From Pseudolabrys sp. (GTDB lineage Bacteria; Pseudomonadota; Alphaproteobacteria; Rhizobiales; Xanthobacteraceae), in the NCBI GenBank assembly GCA_029980465.1, contig JARYIJ010000001.1, forward strand, positions 2,367,501-2,431,500: a stretch of 64,000 nt of DNA, read 5' to 3'. Both the position numbers and the translations under genes were made by a program. Every line of letters starts with the position of its first letter. The stretch's first letter is position 1. The notes below the pieces were generated by a model. It had not been told where the DNA came from and made no database searches. It saw nothing but the letters and a program-made list of their open reading frames with translations. Below, in pieces: positions 14,916 to 23,177 of the stretch.

Positions 14916-17075
14916 ATGGCAGCGGAGGCTATCGGCACGCTGAAGCTCCGCGTCGAGGGCATGGATTGCGGCGCCTGCGCACTCAAGATCGAGAATGCGT
15001 TGAAGCGCCTGCCCGGCGTCAGCGACATCAACGTAAACTACGGGCTGGAAACACTGTCGCTCGCTCTCGACGAAGATCGCACTCCCCGCGAGACCATCGA
15101 GGCACGGATTCGCTCGCTCGGCTATACGCCGGCTCCGATCCCGCAAGAGTCGGTGTCTTTCGGCGAGCATGTTCCGTCTGCACAGCCCGAGAACACCGAT
15201 CGAGCGTGGTGGCGGACCCGCAAGGGCCAGCTCGTCCTCACCACCGGCGCTCTTTTGGCCGCAGCCTTCCTCATCGCGACGATCAGGCCCACGCTCGCCG
15301 AATGGGCGTATGTCGCTGCTGCCGCGCTCGGCCTTGCGCCAATCGCCCGGCGCGCCGTTGCCGGCGCGCGCAACGGCACACCGTTCAGCATCGAAACGCT
15401 GATGTCCATTGCCGCGATCGGCGCCATCGCGATCGGCGCAGGCGCAGAGGCAGCGGTCGTCGTCTTCCTCTTCGCCGTGGGCGAACTGCTGGAGAATGTC
15501 GCCGCAGGCCGCGCGCGCGCCGGGATTGAAGGGCTAATGAAGCTCGTTCCTCGTGTCGCGCGTGTCGAACGCGACAAAGGAATCTCTGAAATTCCGGTCG
15601 AGCAGCTTGGCATCGGCGACATCGTTGTAGTCCGACCAGGCGATCGAGTGCCCTCGGACGGCGAGGTGATCGAGGGTGTATCGGAGCTGGATGAGGCGCC
15701 GGTCACCGGCGAGTCCGTGCCGGTGATGAAAGAAACGGGAAGCTCCGTTTTTGCCGGCAGCATCAATGGCAGCGGATTGCTTCGTGTCCGGATCACGCGC
15801 ACCGCCGTGGACAACACGATCGCCCGCATCATTCATCTTGTCGAGCAGGCGCAAGGCTCGAAGGCGCCCACCGCACGCTTCATCGACCGGTTCAGCACCT
15901 ACTACACGCCGGCCGCCATGCTGACCGCCGGGCTTATCATGGTCATCCCGCCCCTCGTGTTCGGAGCAGAGTGGTCCACCTGGATTTATCGTGGCCTCGC
16001 AACGCTGCTCATCGCTTGCCCTTGCGCACTCGTAATCTCGACACCGGCGGCGATTGCGTCCGGCCTTGCTGCTGGCGCCCGGCGTGGACTCCTCATCAAA
16101 GGCGGTGCCGCGCTGGAGATCCTGGGAAAGGTGCGCACCGTCGCATTTGACAAGACCGGCACGCTGACGGTCGGGCGTCCAAGGGTCACGGACGTGCTCG
16201 CAGTCGACGGCAGCGAAGCAGAGGTCCTGGCGAAGGCTGCCGCCGTCGAGCGTGGGTCCAGTCACCCGCTTGGCTCTGCCATCGTCGAGGCCGCTGAGGC
16301 GCGCGGGCTGGATCTGCCAAAGGTATTCGGTGGAGCAGCGGCAACAGCAGGCAAGGCCGTAATCGCCCGGCTTCGCGAGGGGTTTGTCTCAGTCGGCTCG
16401 CCCCGCTATGCGGCTGAGCAAGCGGACATCAGCGATCAGATCGAAGCCCAGCTGCGCTCGCTAGAAGGCGAAGGTAAAACTGCGGTGGTGGTCATGGCCG
16501 GCAAGCGTATTCTGGGCCTGATCGGCTTGCGTGATGAGCCGCGCGAGGATGCCGCAGCCGGGGTCGCCAAGCTCAATGCCCTCGGCATCCGGGCCGTGAT
16601 GCTGACAGGTGACAACAAGCGCACCGCCGCGGCCATCGCAGGCACCCTCGGGCTTGATGCAAAAGCGGAGCTACTACCCGATGCCAAGCTCGCCGAGATT
16701 GGGGCGCTCAAAGAGCATGGTGGTATCGCCATGGTAGGCGATGGCATTAACGACGCCCCGGCGCTCGCGGCCGCCTCGGTCGGCATCGCCATGGGCAGCG
16801 GGACCGACGTTGCGCTGGAGACTGCCGACGCGGCCCTGCTGAAGAACCGCGTGACCGGCGTTGCCGAGCTGATCGCACTGTCGCGCGCCACCTTGGGCAA
16901 CATCTGGCAGAACATCGGCGTGGCCCTCGGTCTCAAGGCCATCTTCTTGGCTACGACCCTGACCGGAACAACAACGCTGTGGATGGCGATCCTGGCGGAT
17001 ACCGGGGCGACTGTCCTTGTCACGATGAACGCGTTGCGGCTTCTGCGCTTCCGCGGCTATCCGAAGGCGCCATAA
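14916..17075 (+). CDS. Heavy-metal P1B-type ATPase (Cd/Zn/Pb exporter, ZntA/CadA-like)
   Basis: 719 residues. The N-terminal HMA domain has GMDCGAC (Cys18, Cys21). The membrane CPC motif is in LIACPCALVIST (near 370), the phosphorylation motif is FDKTGTLTVG (Asp near 411), and the hinge is VGDGINDAPALA. The last helix carries ADTGATVLVTMNALRLL, whose Asp is typical of the Zn/Cd/Pb (P1B-2) group. The ATG at 14916 follows GAGGTGAG; the frame is open further upstream but overlaps the promoter. It is controlled by the divergent MerR gene. It exports divalent toxic metals across the inner membrane. Confidence 0.95.
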   Translation: MAAEAIGTLKLRVEGMDCGACALKIENALKRLPGVSDINVNYGLETLSLALDEDRTPRETIEARIRSLGYTPAPIPQESVSFGEHVPSAQPENTDRAWWRTRKGQLVLTTGALLAAAFLIATIRPTLAEWAYVAAAALGLAPIARRAVAGARNGTPFSIETLMSIAAIGAIAIGAGAEAAVVVFLFAVGELLENVAAGRARAGIEGLMKLVPRVARVERDKGISEIPVEQLGIGDIVVVRPGDRVPSDGEVIEGVSELDEAPVTGESVPVMKETGSSVFAGSINGSGLLRVRITRTAVDNTIARIIHLVEQAQGSKAPTARFIDRFSTYYTPAAMLTAGLIMVIPPLVFGAEWSTWIYRGLATLLIACPCALVISTPAAIASGLAAGARRGLLIKGGAALEILGKVRTVAFDKTGTLTVGRPRVTDVLAVDGSEAEVLAKAAAVERGSSHPLGSAIVEAAEARGLDLPKVFGGAAATAGKAVIARLREGFVSVGSPRYAAEQADISDQIEAQLRSLEGEGKTAVVVMAGKRILGLIGLRDEPREDAAAGVAKLNALGIRAVMLTGDNKRTAAAIAGTLGLDAKAELLPDAKLAEIGALKEHGGIAMVGDGINDAPALAAASVGIAMGSGTDVALETADAALLKNRVTGVAELIALSRATLGNIWQNIGVALGLKAIFLATTLTGTTTLWMAILADTGATVLVTMNALRLLRFRGYPKAP

Positions 17076-17121
17076 AATTCCGCCCGGTTTCGCTCTCGAC
17101 CGCGCCTGCTTCTCGTCTGCG

Positions 17122-17388
17122 TGTCACCAACCTCCCGATCTGTCACCAACCTCTGAGTGGGTTGGTGACACCAAAACCGCTGCAAAAATAACCGTGTCAC
17201 CAACGTCACCAACGCCACCAACGGTCTGGAGAGTCATGCGCGGAAATGGATGCGAAGACCAAGATTCATTTTCCCTATGTAAATGTTAGCGCCTCCGTTG
17301 GTGACACCGAAGTTGGTGACACAGTGCTGCAACGCTCTGACAGCACAGAACAAAGTCGTGTCACCGACCGCCGCATAGGTCGGTGACG
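17122..17388. repeat. Cluster of TGTCACCAAC repeats in both orientations
   Basis: In the 438-bp gene-free stretch 17076-17513 the motif TGTCACCAAC or a near copy occurs at 17122, 17141, 17195, 17204 (GTCACCAAC from 17205) and 17214 (GCCACCAAC) on the plus strand. It occurs as GTTGGTGACA at 17161, 17297 and 17312. A variant pair TGTCACCGAC (17359) and GTCGGTGACG (17379) forms a hairpin. It looks like an iteron or operator array, possibly an origin or a regulator site; the function is unproved. Confidence 0.7.
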
Positions 17389-17513
17389 CGCCTCCATTCC
17401 GAGGCGCGCGCGAATTCGTCATCCGGCGCGACGAATTTCCTTGCATGCTGAATCCGAAATTCTAGAATCCGATCTGACCAAAGCCGAAGGCCCACCTTTC
17501 GTGAGCCTTCGTT

Positions 17514-18029
17514 GTGAACACCCCACAATCGTCGCGGACGCCCGCCGCAACGTCCCTTTGCGGATTGACCTTCCTTGCCCTCGATCTCGGCTCGTCGACC
17601 GGATGGGCGCTCCGTGGACCAAACGGCGCCATCACCAGTGGCGTGCAGCAGTTCCGGCCGAACCGCTTCGAAGGCGGCGGCATGGCCTTCCTGCGTTTCA
17701 ATCACTGGCTGAGCGAACTCGCCGAAAGCTCTGGTCCGATCGCCGCAGTGTTCTTCGAGGAAGTGCGCGCACACGCCGGCACACTAGCAGCGCACGTCTA
17801 CGGCGGCTTCCTCGCGCATCTCGAAGCTTGGGCTGAATTCCGCGACGTGCCGTACCAGGGCGTTCCGGTTGGAACGATCAAGCGCTTCATAGCCGGCAAG
17901 GGCAACGCCGATAAGCAAACAGTCATCACCGCCGTGAAGGCGCGCGGCTTCGCTCCAGCCGATGACAACGAGGCGGATGCGATCTCGATCCTGCTGTGGG
18001 CGATCGAGAACTATGGAGGCGCGTCATGA
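17514..18029 (+). CDS. Phage RuvC-like Holliday-junction resolvase
   Basis: 171 residues with an RNase H-like fold. The acidic catalytic set is visible: LALDLGSSTGWAL (first Asp near 23), VFFEEVRAH (Glu near 82) and ADDNEADAISILLWAI (Asp pair near 150-157), as in RuvC-type phage resolvases. It would resolve branched phage DNA before packaging. The start is taken as GTG 17514; the SD is weak. Its TGA overlaps the next ATG. It opens the phage block that resumes after the metal insert. Confidence 0.85.
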   Translation: MNTPQSSRTPAATSLCGLTFLALDLGSSTGWALRGPNGAITSGVQQFRPNRFEGGGMAFLRFNHWLSELAESSGPIAAVFFEEVRAHAGTLAAHVYGGFLAHLEAWAEFRDVPYQGVPVGTIKRFIAGKGNADKQTVITAVKARGFAPADDNEADAISILLWAIENYGGAS

Positions 18030-18346
18030 GCCGGACGCGCCTTCCAGAGCGTCGGCCATGCATGACCATGCAGTTCGTCTACGAGGCGAACAACTACTCG
18101 GTCACGCTGGGCTTCGATGTCGCCAACGACCGTATCGGCGAGGTGTTTACGCACGGCGCGAAGATCGGCTCGGCGATGGATCGCATCCTCGATGATGCCT
18201 GCGTCGCGCTCTCGCTCCTGCTCCAGCATGGTGTCGCGCCCGACGCGCTCGCGGCCAGCATGGGGCGTCTCGGCGATGGCGTCTCGCCCGCCTCGGTGAT
18301 CGGCGCGCTTGCTGACCTGATCGCCCGCGAGTCGAGGGCGCAATGA
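18026..18346 (+). CDS. TSCPD-domain-like phage protein
   Basis: 106 residues. From about residue 15: MQFVYEANNYSVTLGFDVAN, then GEVFTHGAKIGSAMDRILDD and LLLQHGVAPDALAASMGRLG. This follows the pattern of the TSCPD domain found at the end of class II ribonucleotide reductases and as small stand-alone phage proteins (GEVF-x-GxK-GS-xD and LQHGV). It overlaps both neighbours by ATGA, so translation is coupled. Function in phages is unclear. Confidence 0.7.
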   Translation: MSRTRLPERRPCMTMQFVYEANNYSVTLGFDVANDRIGEVFTHGAKIGSAMDRILDDACVALSLLLQHGVAPDALAASMGRLGDGVSPASVIGALADLIARESRAQ

Positions 18347-18894
18347 CGAAGAAGCAGAAACACAAGCTCAGCGCCCCCAAGCCGAGCGCAGGGGCTGGGC
18401 AGCAGCGCGCGACACGCGTGGTCACTGAGTTCGACCCGAACGGCATCGAAGTGACGCATCACCGCACGGTCGATACGCTCGGGCTGATGCTCCGCTCGGG
18501 CGCGATCACCGGCGCAATGCATGCGGCGGGCCGCGACTTCCAGGCGGCCTTCACAGTCGCCTGCTTCGACTCGATGCCAAGGGTGAACCTGAGCCTGATG
18601 GCTCGCTCACCGTCGCCGGCGCACGATGTCTACAATCTCAGCGACCGCCAGCTCGCAGCGCGCGAGCGCGTGGCCCGCGCTGTCGATGCCTTGGGCGGCC
18701 ACGGCTCGCCGGCAGGATCGTGTGTCTGGCACGTCGTGGGCATGCAGACATCCGTCCGCGAGTGGGCTCTCCGCCAGGGCTGGGGCGGACGGCCGGTGCG
18801 CCAGGAGAGCGCGCAGGGGATTCTGGTCGCAGCGCTCGGTGTGTTGGCGAAGCACTTTGGCATTCGCGACTCGGGCGAGCGGCGTTGTGCATGA
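18343..18894 (+). CDS. DUF6456-like phage protein
   Basis: 183 residues. The C-terminal half carries RERVARAVDALGGHGSPAGS, CVWHVVGMQTSVREWALRQG and GILVAALGVLAKHFGI, a pattern I associate with DUF6456 proteins. The first 30 residues are basic and likely disordered. It may be a DNA-binding regulator; no catalytic motif is seen. It overlaps the TSCPD-like gene by 4 bp and the next small ORF by 4 bp. Confidence 0.65.
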   Translation: MTKKQKHKLSAPKPSAGAGQQRATRVVTEFDPNGIEVTHHRTVDTLGLMLRSGAITGAMHAAGRDFQAAFTVACFDSMPRVNLSLMARSPSPAHDVYNLSDRQLAARERVARAVDALGGHGSPAGSCVWHVVGMQTSVREWALRQGWGGRPVRQESAQGILVAALGVLAKHFGIRDSGERRCA

Positions 18895-19010
18895 AGAGGA
18901 CGCTGCTAACGGTGGCCGCTCACGACATTCACGCGTCGCATCAACGACTTGCAGACAAAATGCTCGCTGCGATCGTTTTCGGATTGACCGGTGACCGATG
19001 CAAGTCCTAG
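18891..19010 (+). CDS. Possible 39-residue phage ORF
   Basis: Starts with an ATG that overlaps the preceding TGA (ATGA) and encodes 39 residues (KRTLLTVAAHDIHASHQRLA then DKMLAAIVFGLTG). The coupling and the helix-like composition favour expression, but length and lack of relatives I can recall leave it doubtful. Confidence 0.35.
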   Translation: MKRTLLTVAAHDIHASHQRLADKMLAAIVFGLTGDRCKS

Positions 19011-19147
19011 CGTTCAATCACGGTGCCGAATTGCGCGAGAGACCGAGACGGCAAAGACGTCGCGGCAACCGCGGGTCCTCCCTGACCGAGAATGGTATGC
19101 GGGGGGCAATGGCCCGAAATTTCGCCACCGCCAGCCCGAAAATCTGA

Positions 19148-19261
19148 GTTACCAGTTACCGCGCCACGTTGGCGCTTCCGTGCGCCACAGGCGCGCAGCG
19201 GCGCGCGTTTCTCGCCGGTCCGGCTGGTAACCGCCGGGCGGTAACTCGCGCGACGGTTACC
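19148..19261. repeat. GTTACC motif cluster upstream of methyltransferases
   Basis: In the 281-bp gap 19011-19291, GTTACC occurs directly at 19148 and 19155, as GGTAACC at 19226, inverted as GGTAAC at 19240, and as GGTTACC at 19255. The last three form partial inverted repeats. It could be an operator for the methyltransferase operon. Nothing else is seen in this gap. Confidence 0.45.
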
Positions 19262-19291
19262 GCCTGTGCGACTTCCCCAAACACGGACCAC

Positions 19292-20683
19292 ATGACGCCG
19301 TGGCTGCCCGATGCGGTCGAGCACTGGCCGCTCGACCGATTGATCCCGTACGCGCGAAACGCCCGCACGCACAGTGATGACCAAGTGGCGCAGATCGCGG
19401 CGTCGATCATCGAGTTCGGCTGGACCAACCCGATCCTGGTGGACTCGGAGGGAGGCATTGTTGCCGGCCACGGACGTCTGCTTGCCGCGCGCAAGCTCGG
19501 GCTTGATACCGTTCCCGTCGTTGTCCTCGATCACCTGACGCCGGCGCAGCGTCGCGCCTACGTCATCGCCGATAACAAGCTCGCGCTCAATGCGGGCTGG
19601 GACGAGGAACTGCTCGCGGGGGAGTTGCACGCGCTCAACGGCGAGGGCTTCGACCTTGGGCTCACTGGCTTCACGGAGAGCGAGCTCGATGCGCTCATGG
19701 CGCCGCTCTCCGACGAAAAGGAAGCAGAGGAATCGGCCAGCGACGATGCCGCCGACGAGATGCCTTCAGCATCGCGCGAACCGGTCACTCGTGCGGGCGA
19801 TCTCTGGCTGATCGGGAACCATTGGCTGCTCTGCGGCGACAGCAGCGACGGGCCGACTGTAATGCGCGTGATGAATGGCGAGCGAGCGGCGCTCGTCTTC
19901 ACGTCGCCGCCCTACGGCAACCAGCGGGACTACACCACAGGCGGGGTCGGCGACTGGGACACCTTGATGCGCGGCGTCTTCGCCGCGTTGCCGGTCGCGG
20001 ACGCAGCCCAGATCCTCGTCAACCTGGGGCTGATCCATCGCGAGAACGAGTGGCAGCCCTATTGGCACGACTGGCTCGGCTGGATGCGCGAGCAGGGCTG
20101 GCGAAGGTTCGGCCTCTACGTCTGGGACCAGGGACCGGGACTGCCGGGCGACTGGAACGGCCGGCTGGCGCCGGCCTTCGAGCTCGTCTTCCACTTCAAT
20201 CGCAAGGCGCGCAAGCCAAACAAGATCGTGCCCTGCAAGTGGGCAGGCCACGTCAACGACACGCACGGCGGCATCCGCCACAAGGATGGCCATGTCGGCG
20301 AATGGACGCACGCCGGCCAAGGCGTCCAGGAGACACGGATCCCGGACAACGTCATCCGCATCACGCGCCACAAGGCGCGCGGCATCGAGACCGAGCACCC
20401 CGCAGTGTTTCCGGTCGCGCTGCCGGAATTCATGATGCGGGCCTACAGCAACGAGCGCGACATTATCTACGAGCCGTTCGCGGGCTCCGGCACGAGCATC
20501 ATCGCGGCGGAACGCACCGGCCGGTGCATGCGCGCCATCGAGATCGCGCCCGAATACGTCGACGTAGCGCTGCGCCGGTGGCGCAAGCTCTTTCCTGACC
20601 AGCCAGTGAAACTCGATGGCGAAGGCCAAACCTTCGAAGCGGTCGCGCGCGAGCGCGGGGTCGCAATCCCTGCCGACGACTGA
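19292..20683 (+). CDS. ParB-domain DNA methyltransferase (TSPPY type)
   Basis: 463 residues. The N-terminal ParB/Srx-like domain (about 10-100: LIPYARNARTHSDDQVAQIA, GIVAGHGRLLAARKLG) is joined to a beta-class DNA methyltransferase with motif IV TSPPYGNQRDY (near 205) and motif I EPFAGSGTSIIAAE (near 400). The TSPPY form often goes with N4-cytosine methylation, but adenine is possible. The ATG at 19292 is chosen; the frame upstream lacks family sequence. It overlaps the next paralogous gene by 68 bp. Likely use: protection of phage DNA from host restriction. Confidence 0.9.
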   Translation: MTPWLPDAVEHWPLDRLIPYARNARTHSDDQVAQIAASIIEFGWTNPILVDSEGGIVAGHGRLLAARKLGLDTVPVVVLDHLTPAQRRAYVIADNKLALNAGWDEELLAGELHALNGEGFDLGLTGFTESELDALMAPLSDEKEAEESASDDAADEMPSASREPVTRAGDLWLIGNHWLLCGDSSDGPTVMRVMNGERAALVFTSPPYGNQRDYTTGGVGDWDTLMRGVFAALPVADAAQILVNLGLIHRENEWQPYWHDWLGWMREQGWRRFGLYVWDQGPGLPGDWNGRLAPAFELVFHFNRKARKPNKIVPCKWAGHVNDTHGGIRHKDGHVGEWTHAGQGVQETRIPDNVIRITRHKARGIETEHPAVFPVALPEFMMRAYSNERDIIYEPFAGSGTSIIAAERTGRCMRAIEIAPEYVDVALRRWRKLFPDQPVKLDGEGQTFEAVARERGVAIPADD

Positions 20684-21914
20684 GCCGCTGCAGGTCGAGA
20701 GCTGGCCGATTGAGCGGCTGCTGCCATACGCGGCCAATGCGCGGACGCATCCCGACGAGCAGGTTGCGCAGATCGCCGGCTCGATCGCGGAGTTCGGCTT
20801 CAACGTGCCTTGCCTGGTCGACGAGCGCGGCGTCCTGATCGCCGGCCACGGCCGCGTTCTCGGGGCTAGGCGGATCGGCCTGCAGGAGGTGCCTGTCATC
20901 CGGCTCGGGCATCTGACCGATGCGCAGGCGCGCGCGTTCCGGCTTGCCGACAACCGGATCGCGCTCAATGCGGGCTGGGATGATGCGCTGCTGGCGGCGG
21001 AGCTTGATCGGCTCAAGGAGGATGGCGTCAACCTCGAGCTGCTCGGATTTGCCGAGGACGAACTCGACCGTCTGCTCGACGGCTTGGACGTGGATGGCCC
21101 ATCCGAGGAAGAGGACGAAGTCCCGGAGCCGCCGAGCGAGGCAGTGACTCGACCGGGCGACCTCTGGTTGCTTGGGCCTCACCGCCTGCTGTGCGGCGAC
21201 GCCACCGTTGCAAACGATGTCGAGCGTTTGCTCGAAGGCGCACGACCACACCTGATGGTGACGGACCCGCCTTATGGGGTCGAGTACGACCCGAACTGGC
21301 GGAACGAGTCCGGCGTCTCCGTTACGGCGCGTACCGGCAAGGTCAACAACGACGACCGAGCCGACTGGCGCGAGGCGTGGAGCATGTTCCCGGGCGAGGT
21401 CGCGTACGTCTGGCACTCCGGCATCCACGCGCGCACCGTGGCCCAGAGTCTCGACGCGTGTGGCTTCCATATCCGGACGCAGATCATCTGGGCGAAACCT
21501 CGCCTCGTGCTGGGCCGGGGCGATTATCACTGGCAACACGAACCGTGCTTCTACGCGGTGCGCAAGGGCGCAACCGGCCACTGGCAGGGCGCCCGCGATC
21601 AATCCACACTCTGGACCATCGCCACCGGCGAGCACGATGACGCAACCGAGCACGGGACGCAGAAGCCGGTCGAATGCATGCGCCGGCCGATCGTCAACAA
21701 CAGCGCGAAGGGCGAACTCGTCTATGAGCCGTTCGCGGGCTCCGGCTCCACATTGATCGCCGCAGAGTCGGTCGGCCGCGTCTGCTGCGCCATCGAGATC
21801 GACGCGCGCTACTGCGACGTCGTCCTCGCCCGCTGGCAGAAGTTCAGCGGCCGGGAGGCTGTCCTCGCGAGCAGTGGTCGCAGCTTCGCCGAAGTGGCAG
21901 CCGAACGAACCTGA
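20616..21914 (+). CDS. ParB-domain DNA methyltransferase (DPPY type)
   Basis: 432 residues with the same layout as the gene before it: ParB-like domain (LLPYAANARTHPDEQVAQIA; GVLIAGHGRVLGARRIG), motif IV TDPPYGVEYD (near 218) and motif I EPFAGSGSTLIAAE (near 371). DPPY suggests N6-adenine methylation. The N-domains of the two genes are clearly homologous, while the methyltransferase halves differ, so they diverged after duplication or domain swap. The start lies inside the previous gene. It overlaps the cytosine methyltransferase by 41 bp. Confidence 0.9.
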   Translation: MAKAKPSKRSRASAGSQSLPTTEPLQVESWPIERLLPYAANARTHPDEQVAQIAGSIAEFGFNVPCLVDERGVLIAGHGRVLGARRIGLQEVPVIRLGHLTDAQARAFRLADNRIALNAGWDDALLAAELDRLKEDGVNLELLGFAEDELDRLLDGLDVDGPSEEEDEVPEPPSEAVTRPGDLWLLGPHRLLCGDATVANDVERLLEGARPHLMVTDPPYGVEYDPNWRNESGVSVTARTGKVNNDDRADWREAWSMFPGEVAYVWHSGIHARTVAQSLDACGFHIRTQIIWAKPRLVLGRGDYHWQHEPCFYAVRKGATGHWQGARDQSTLWTIATGEHDDATEHGTQKPVECMRRPIVNNSAKGELVYEPFAGSGSTLIAAESVGRVCCAIEIDARYCDVVLARWQKFSGREAVLASSGRSFAEVAAERT

Positions 21915-23091
21915 ACTCGTGCATGACGTGGCTCTACATCCCGCCGCAGGCGATGGAGGCGGCAGAGGCGAGCCATTGTTCGGCCTCTCCCTCTGTGCGG
22001 GCGCCGGCGGACTCGACCTCGGCTTGCACCTCGCTGTCCGCGGATACCGGACTGTGGGTTACGTCGAGCGGGAAGCCTACGCGGCGGCTGTTCTCGTGGC
22101 CCGGATGGAAGATGCGGTCCTGGATCCGGCTCCTGTCTGGGACGATGTTGCAAGCTTCGACGGTCGAGCGTGGCGCGGCTGCGTGGACATCCTCCTTGCG
22201 GGTTATCCGTGCCAGCCGTTCTCGCTCGCGGGGAAGCGCCAGGGCGCGGCCGACCCGCGGCACCTCTGGCCTCACGTCGCCCGCGTCATTGCGGAATGCG
22301 AGGCGCCCTTCGTCTTCCTGGAGAACGTTTCTCATCATCTGCGCCTTGGATTTCCCGAAGTCGCCGAATGCCTGGTCGGCATGGGCTACCGCCTTGCGGC
22401 AGGACTCTTCACGGCGTCGGAAGTTGGCGCACCGCACCGGCGAGAGCGGCTGTTCGCACTCGCTTGCAGAGAGCCCGATCCATTGGCCGACCCCGCGCGC
22501 CTGCTCGGGGAAGCGTTCGAGCGGCGGCAACCGCACCGAGTTTCTGCGGCTCTGGCCGACGCCGCGGGCGAGTGTTGGCGGGAGAGACAATCACAAACAG
22601 CTTGGGGCTGCAGGGGCGAGACGGGGCGGAATGAATCTCGCAGGGGTCGCTTTACGGACGATGCCGAAAGCTCCGCTCTGGGGCACGCCGTCCGTCGCGG
22701 ACGTGGACGGCGGGCGCTTGCATCGAAGCGGCGCGCGCTCCAACGAACTGCTGCTGAAGGGTCAGGCGCTTCGATTGTCAGATACGTGGGCGACGCCGAC
22801 GGCGCGGGACCATCGCTCGATCCACGCCAGCAGCCGAACGCGCGAGCGCAACAGCCGGCCGCTCTCGGAGCAGGTGGGCGGTTTCTGTTCCCGCCCGGAC
22901 CGGCTGACGAGCTCGGCTGGCAGGAATTCCTCCGCGTCAGACCGGACCTTGAACCCGCTGTTCGTCGAGGCGCTGATGGGCTTGCCGGTCGGGTGGACCG
23001 GCTTCGGCTTTGCGGAAACGGAGTGGTGCTGCTGGTCGCAGCTTATGCGTTGCGAACTCTCGCGGCTCGACTTTTGTATGGCAGCCGCTGA
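21874..23091 (+). CDS. DNA (cytosine-5) methyltransferase
   Basis: 405 residues from GTG 21874. Motif I is LSLCAGAGGLDLGL (near 39-52), motif IV is GYPCQPFSLAG with catalytic Cys113, motif VI is FLENVSHHLR (near 148), and motif VIII is HRRERLF. The last conserved part is near the end: ADGLAGRVDRLRLCGNGVVL, then AAYALRTLAARL. All expected C5-MTase landmarks are therefore in this one frame. The target-recognition stretch (about 200-330) is low complexity and is also read in another frame (see 22631-23131). It is the third methyltransferase of the cluster and likely counters restriction. Confidence 0.88.
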   Translation: MVAASPKWQPNEPELVHDVALHPAAGDGGGRGEPLFGLSLCAGAGGLDLGLHLAVRGYRTVGYVEREAYAAAVLVARMEDAVLDPAPVWDDVASFDGRAWRGCVDILLAGYPCQPFSLAGKRQGAADPRHLWPHVARVIAECEAPFVFLENVSHHLRLGFPEVAECLVGMGYRLAAGLFTASEVGAPHRRERLFALACREPDPLADPARLLGEAFERRQPHRVSAALADAAGECWRERQSQTAWGCRGETGRNESRRGRFTDDAESSALGHAVRRGRGRRALASKRRALQRTAAEGSGASIVRYVGDADGAGPSLDPRQQPNARAQQPAALGAGGRFLFPPGPADELGWQEFLRVRPDLEPAVRRGADGLAGRVDRLRLCGNGVVLLVAAYALRTLAARLLYGSR

Positions 23092-23131
23092 CGAGCGGGC
23101 GATTGCGGGCTCGGAGCTCGGAAACAGCTGA
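22631..23131 (+). CDS. Overlapping-frame ORF resembling a phage methyltransferase tail
   Basis: Read in the +1-shifted frame of the cytosine methyltransferase; open from 21923, with an internal ATG at 22631 (166 residues). It contains LWGTPSVADVDGG, TWATPTARDHRS, NSRPLSEQVGG and LNPLFVEALMGLPVGWTGFG. This Trp/Thr-Pro-Thr-x-Arg-Asp and LNPxFVExLMGxPxGWT pattern is a well-known C-terminal region of phage methyltransferase-linked proteins. The host frame also reads as real protein to its end, so this stretch seems to encode two plausible proteins. The true start is unknown; frameshifting or an internal start are both possible. Confidence 0.45.
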   Translation: MNLAGVALRTMPKAPLWGTPSVADVDGGRLHRSGARSNELLLKGQALRLSDTWATPTARDHRSIHASSRTRERNSRPLSEQVGGFCSRPDRLTSSAGRNSSASDRTLNPLFVEALMGLPVGWTGFGFAETEWCCWSQLMRCELSRLDFCMAAADERAIAGSELGNS

Positions 23132-23177
23132 TCTGCGAGAGAACGAAGCCGCGCGCCGCAGGCGAGCGGCTCCTCCG

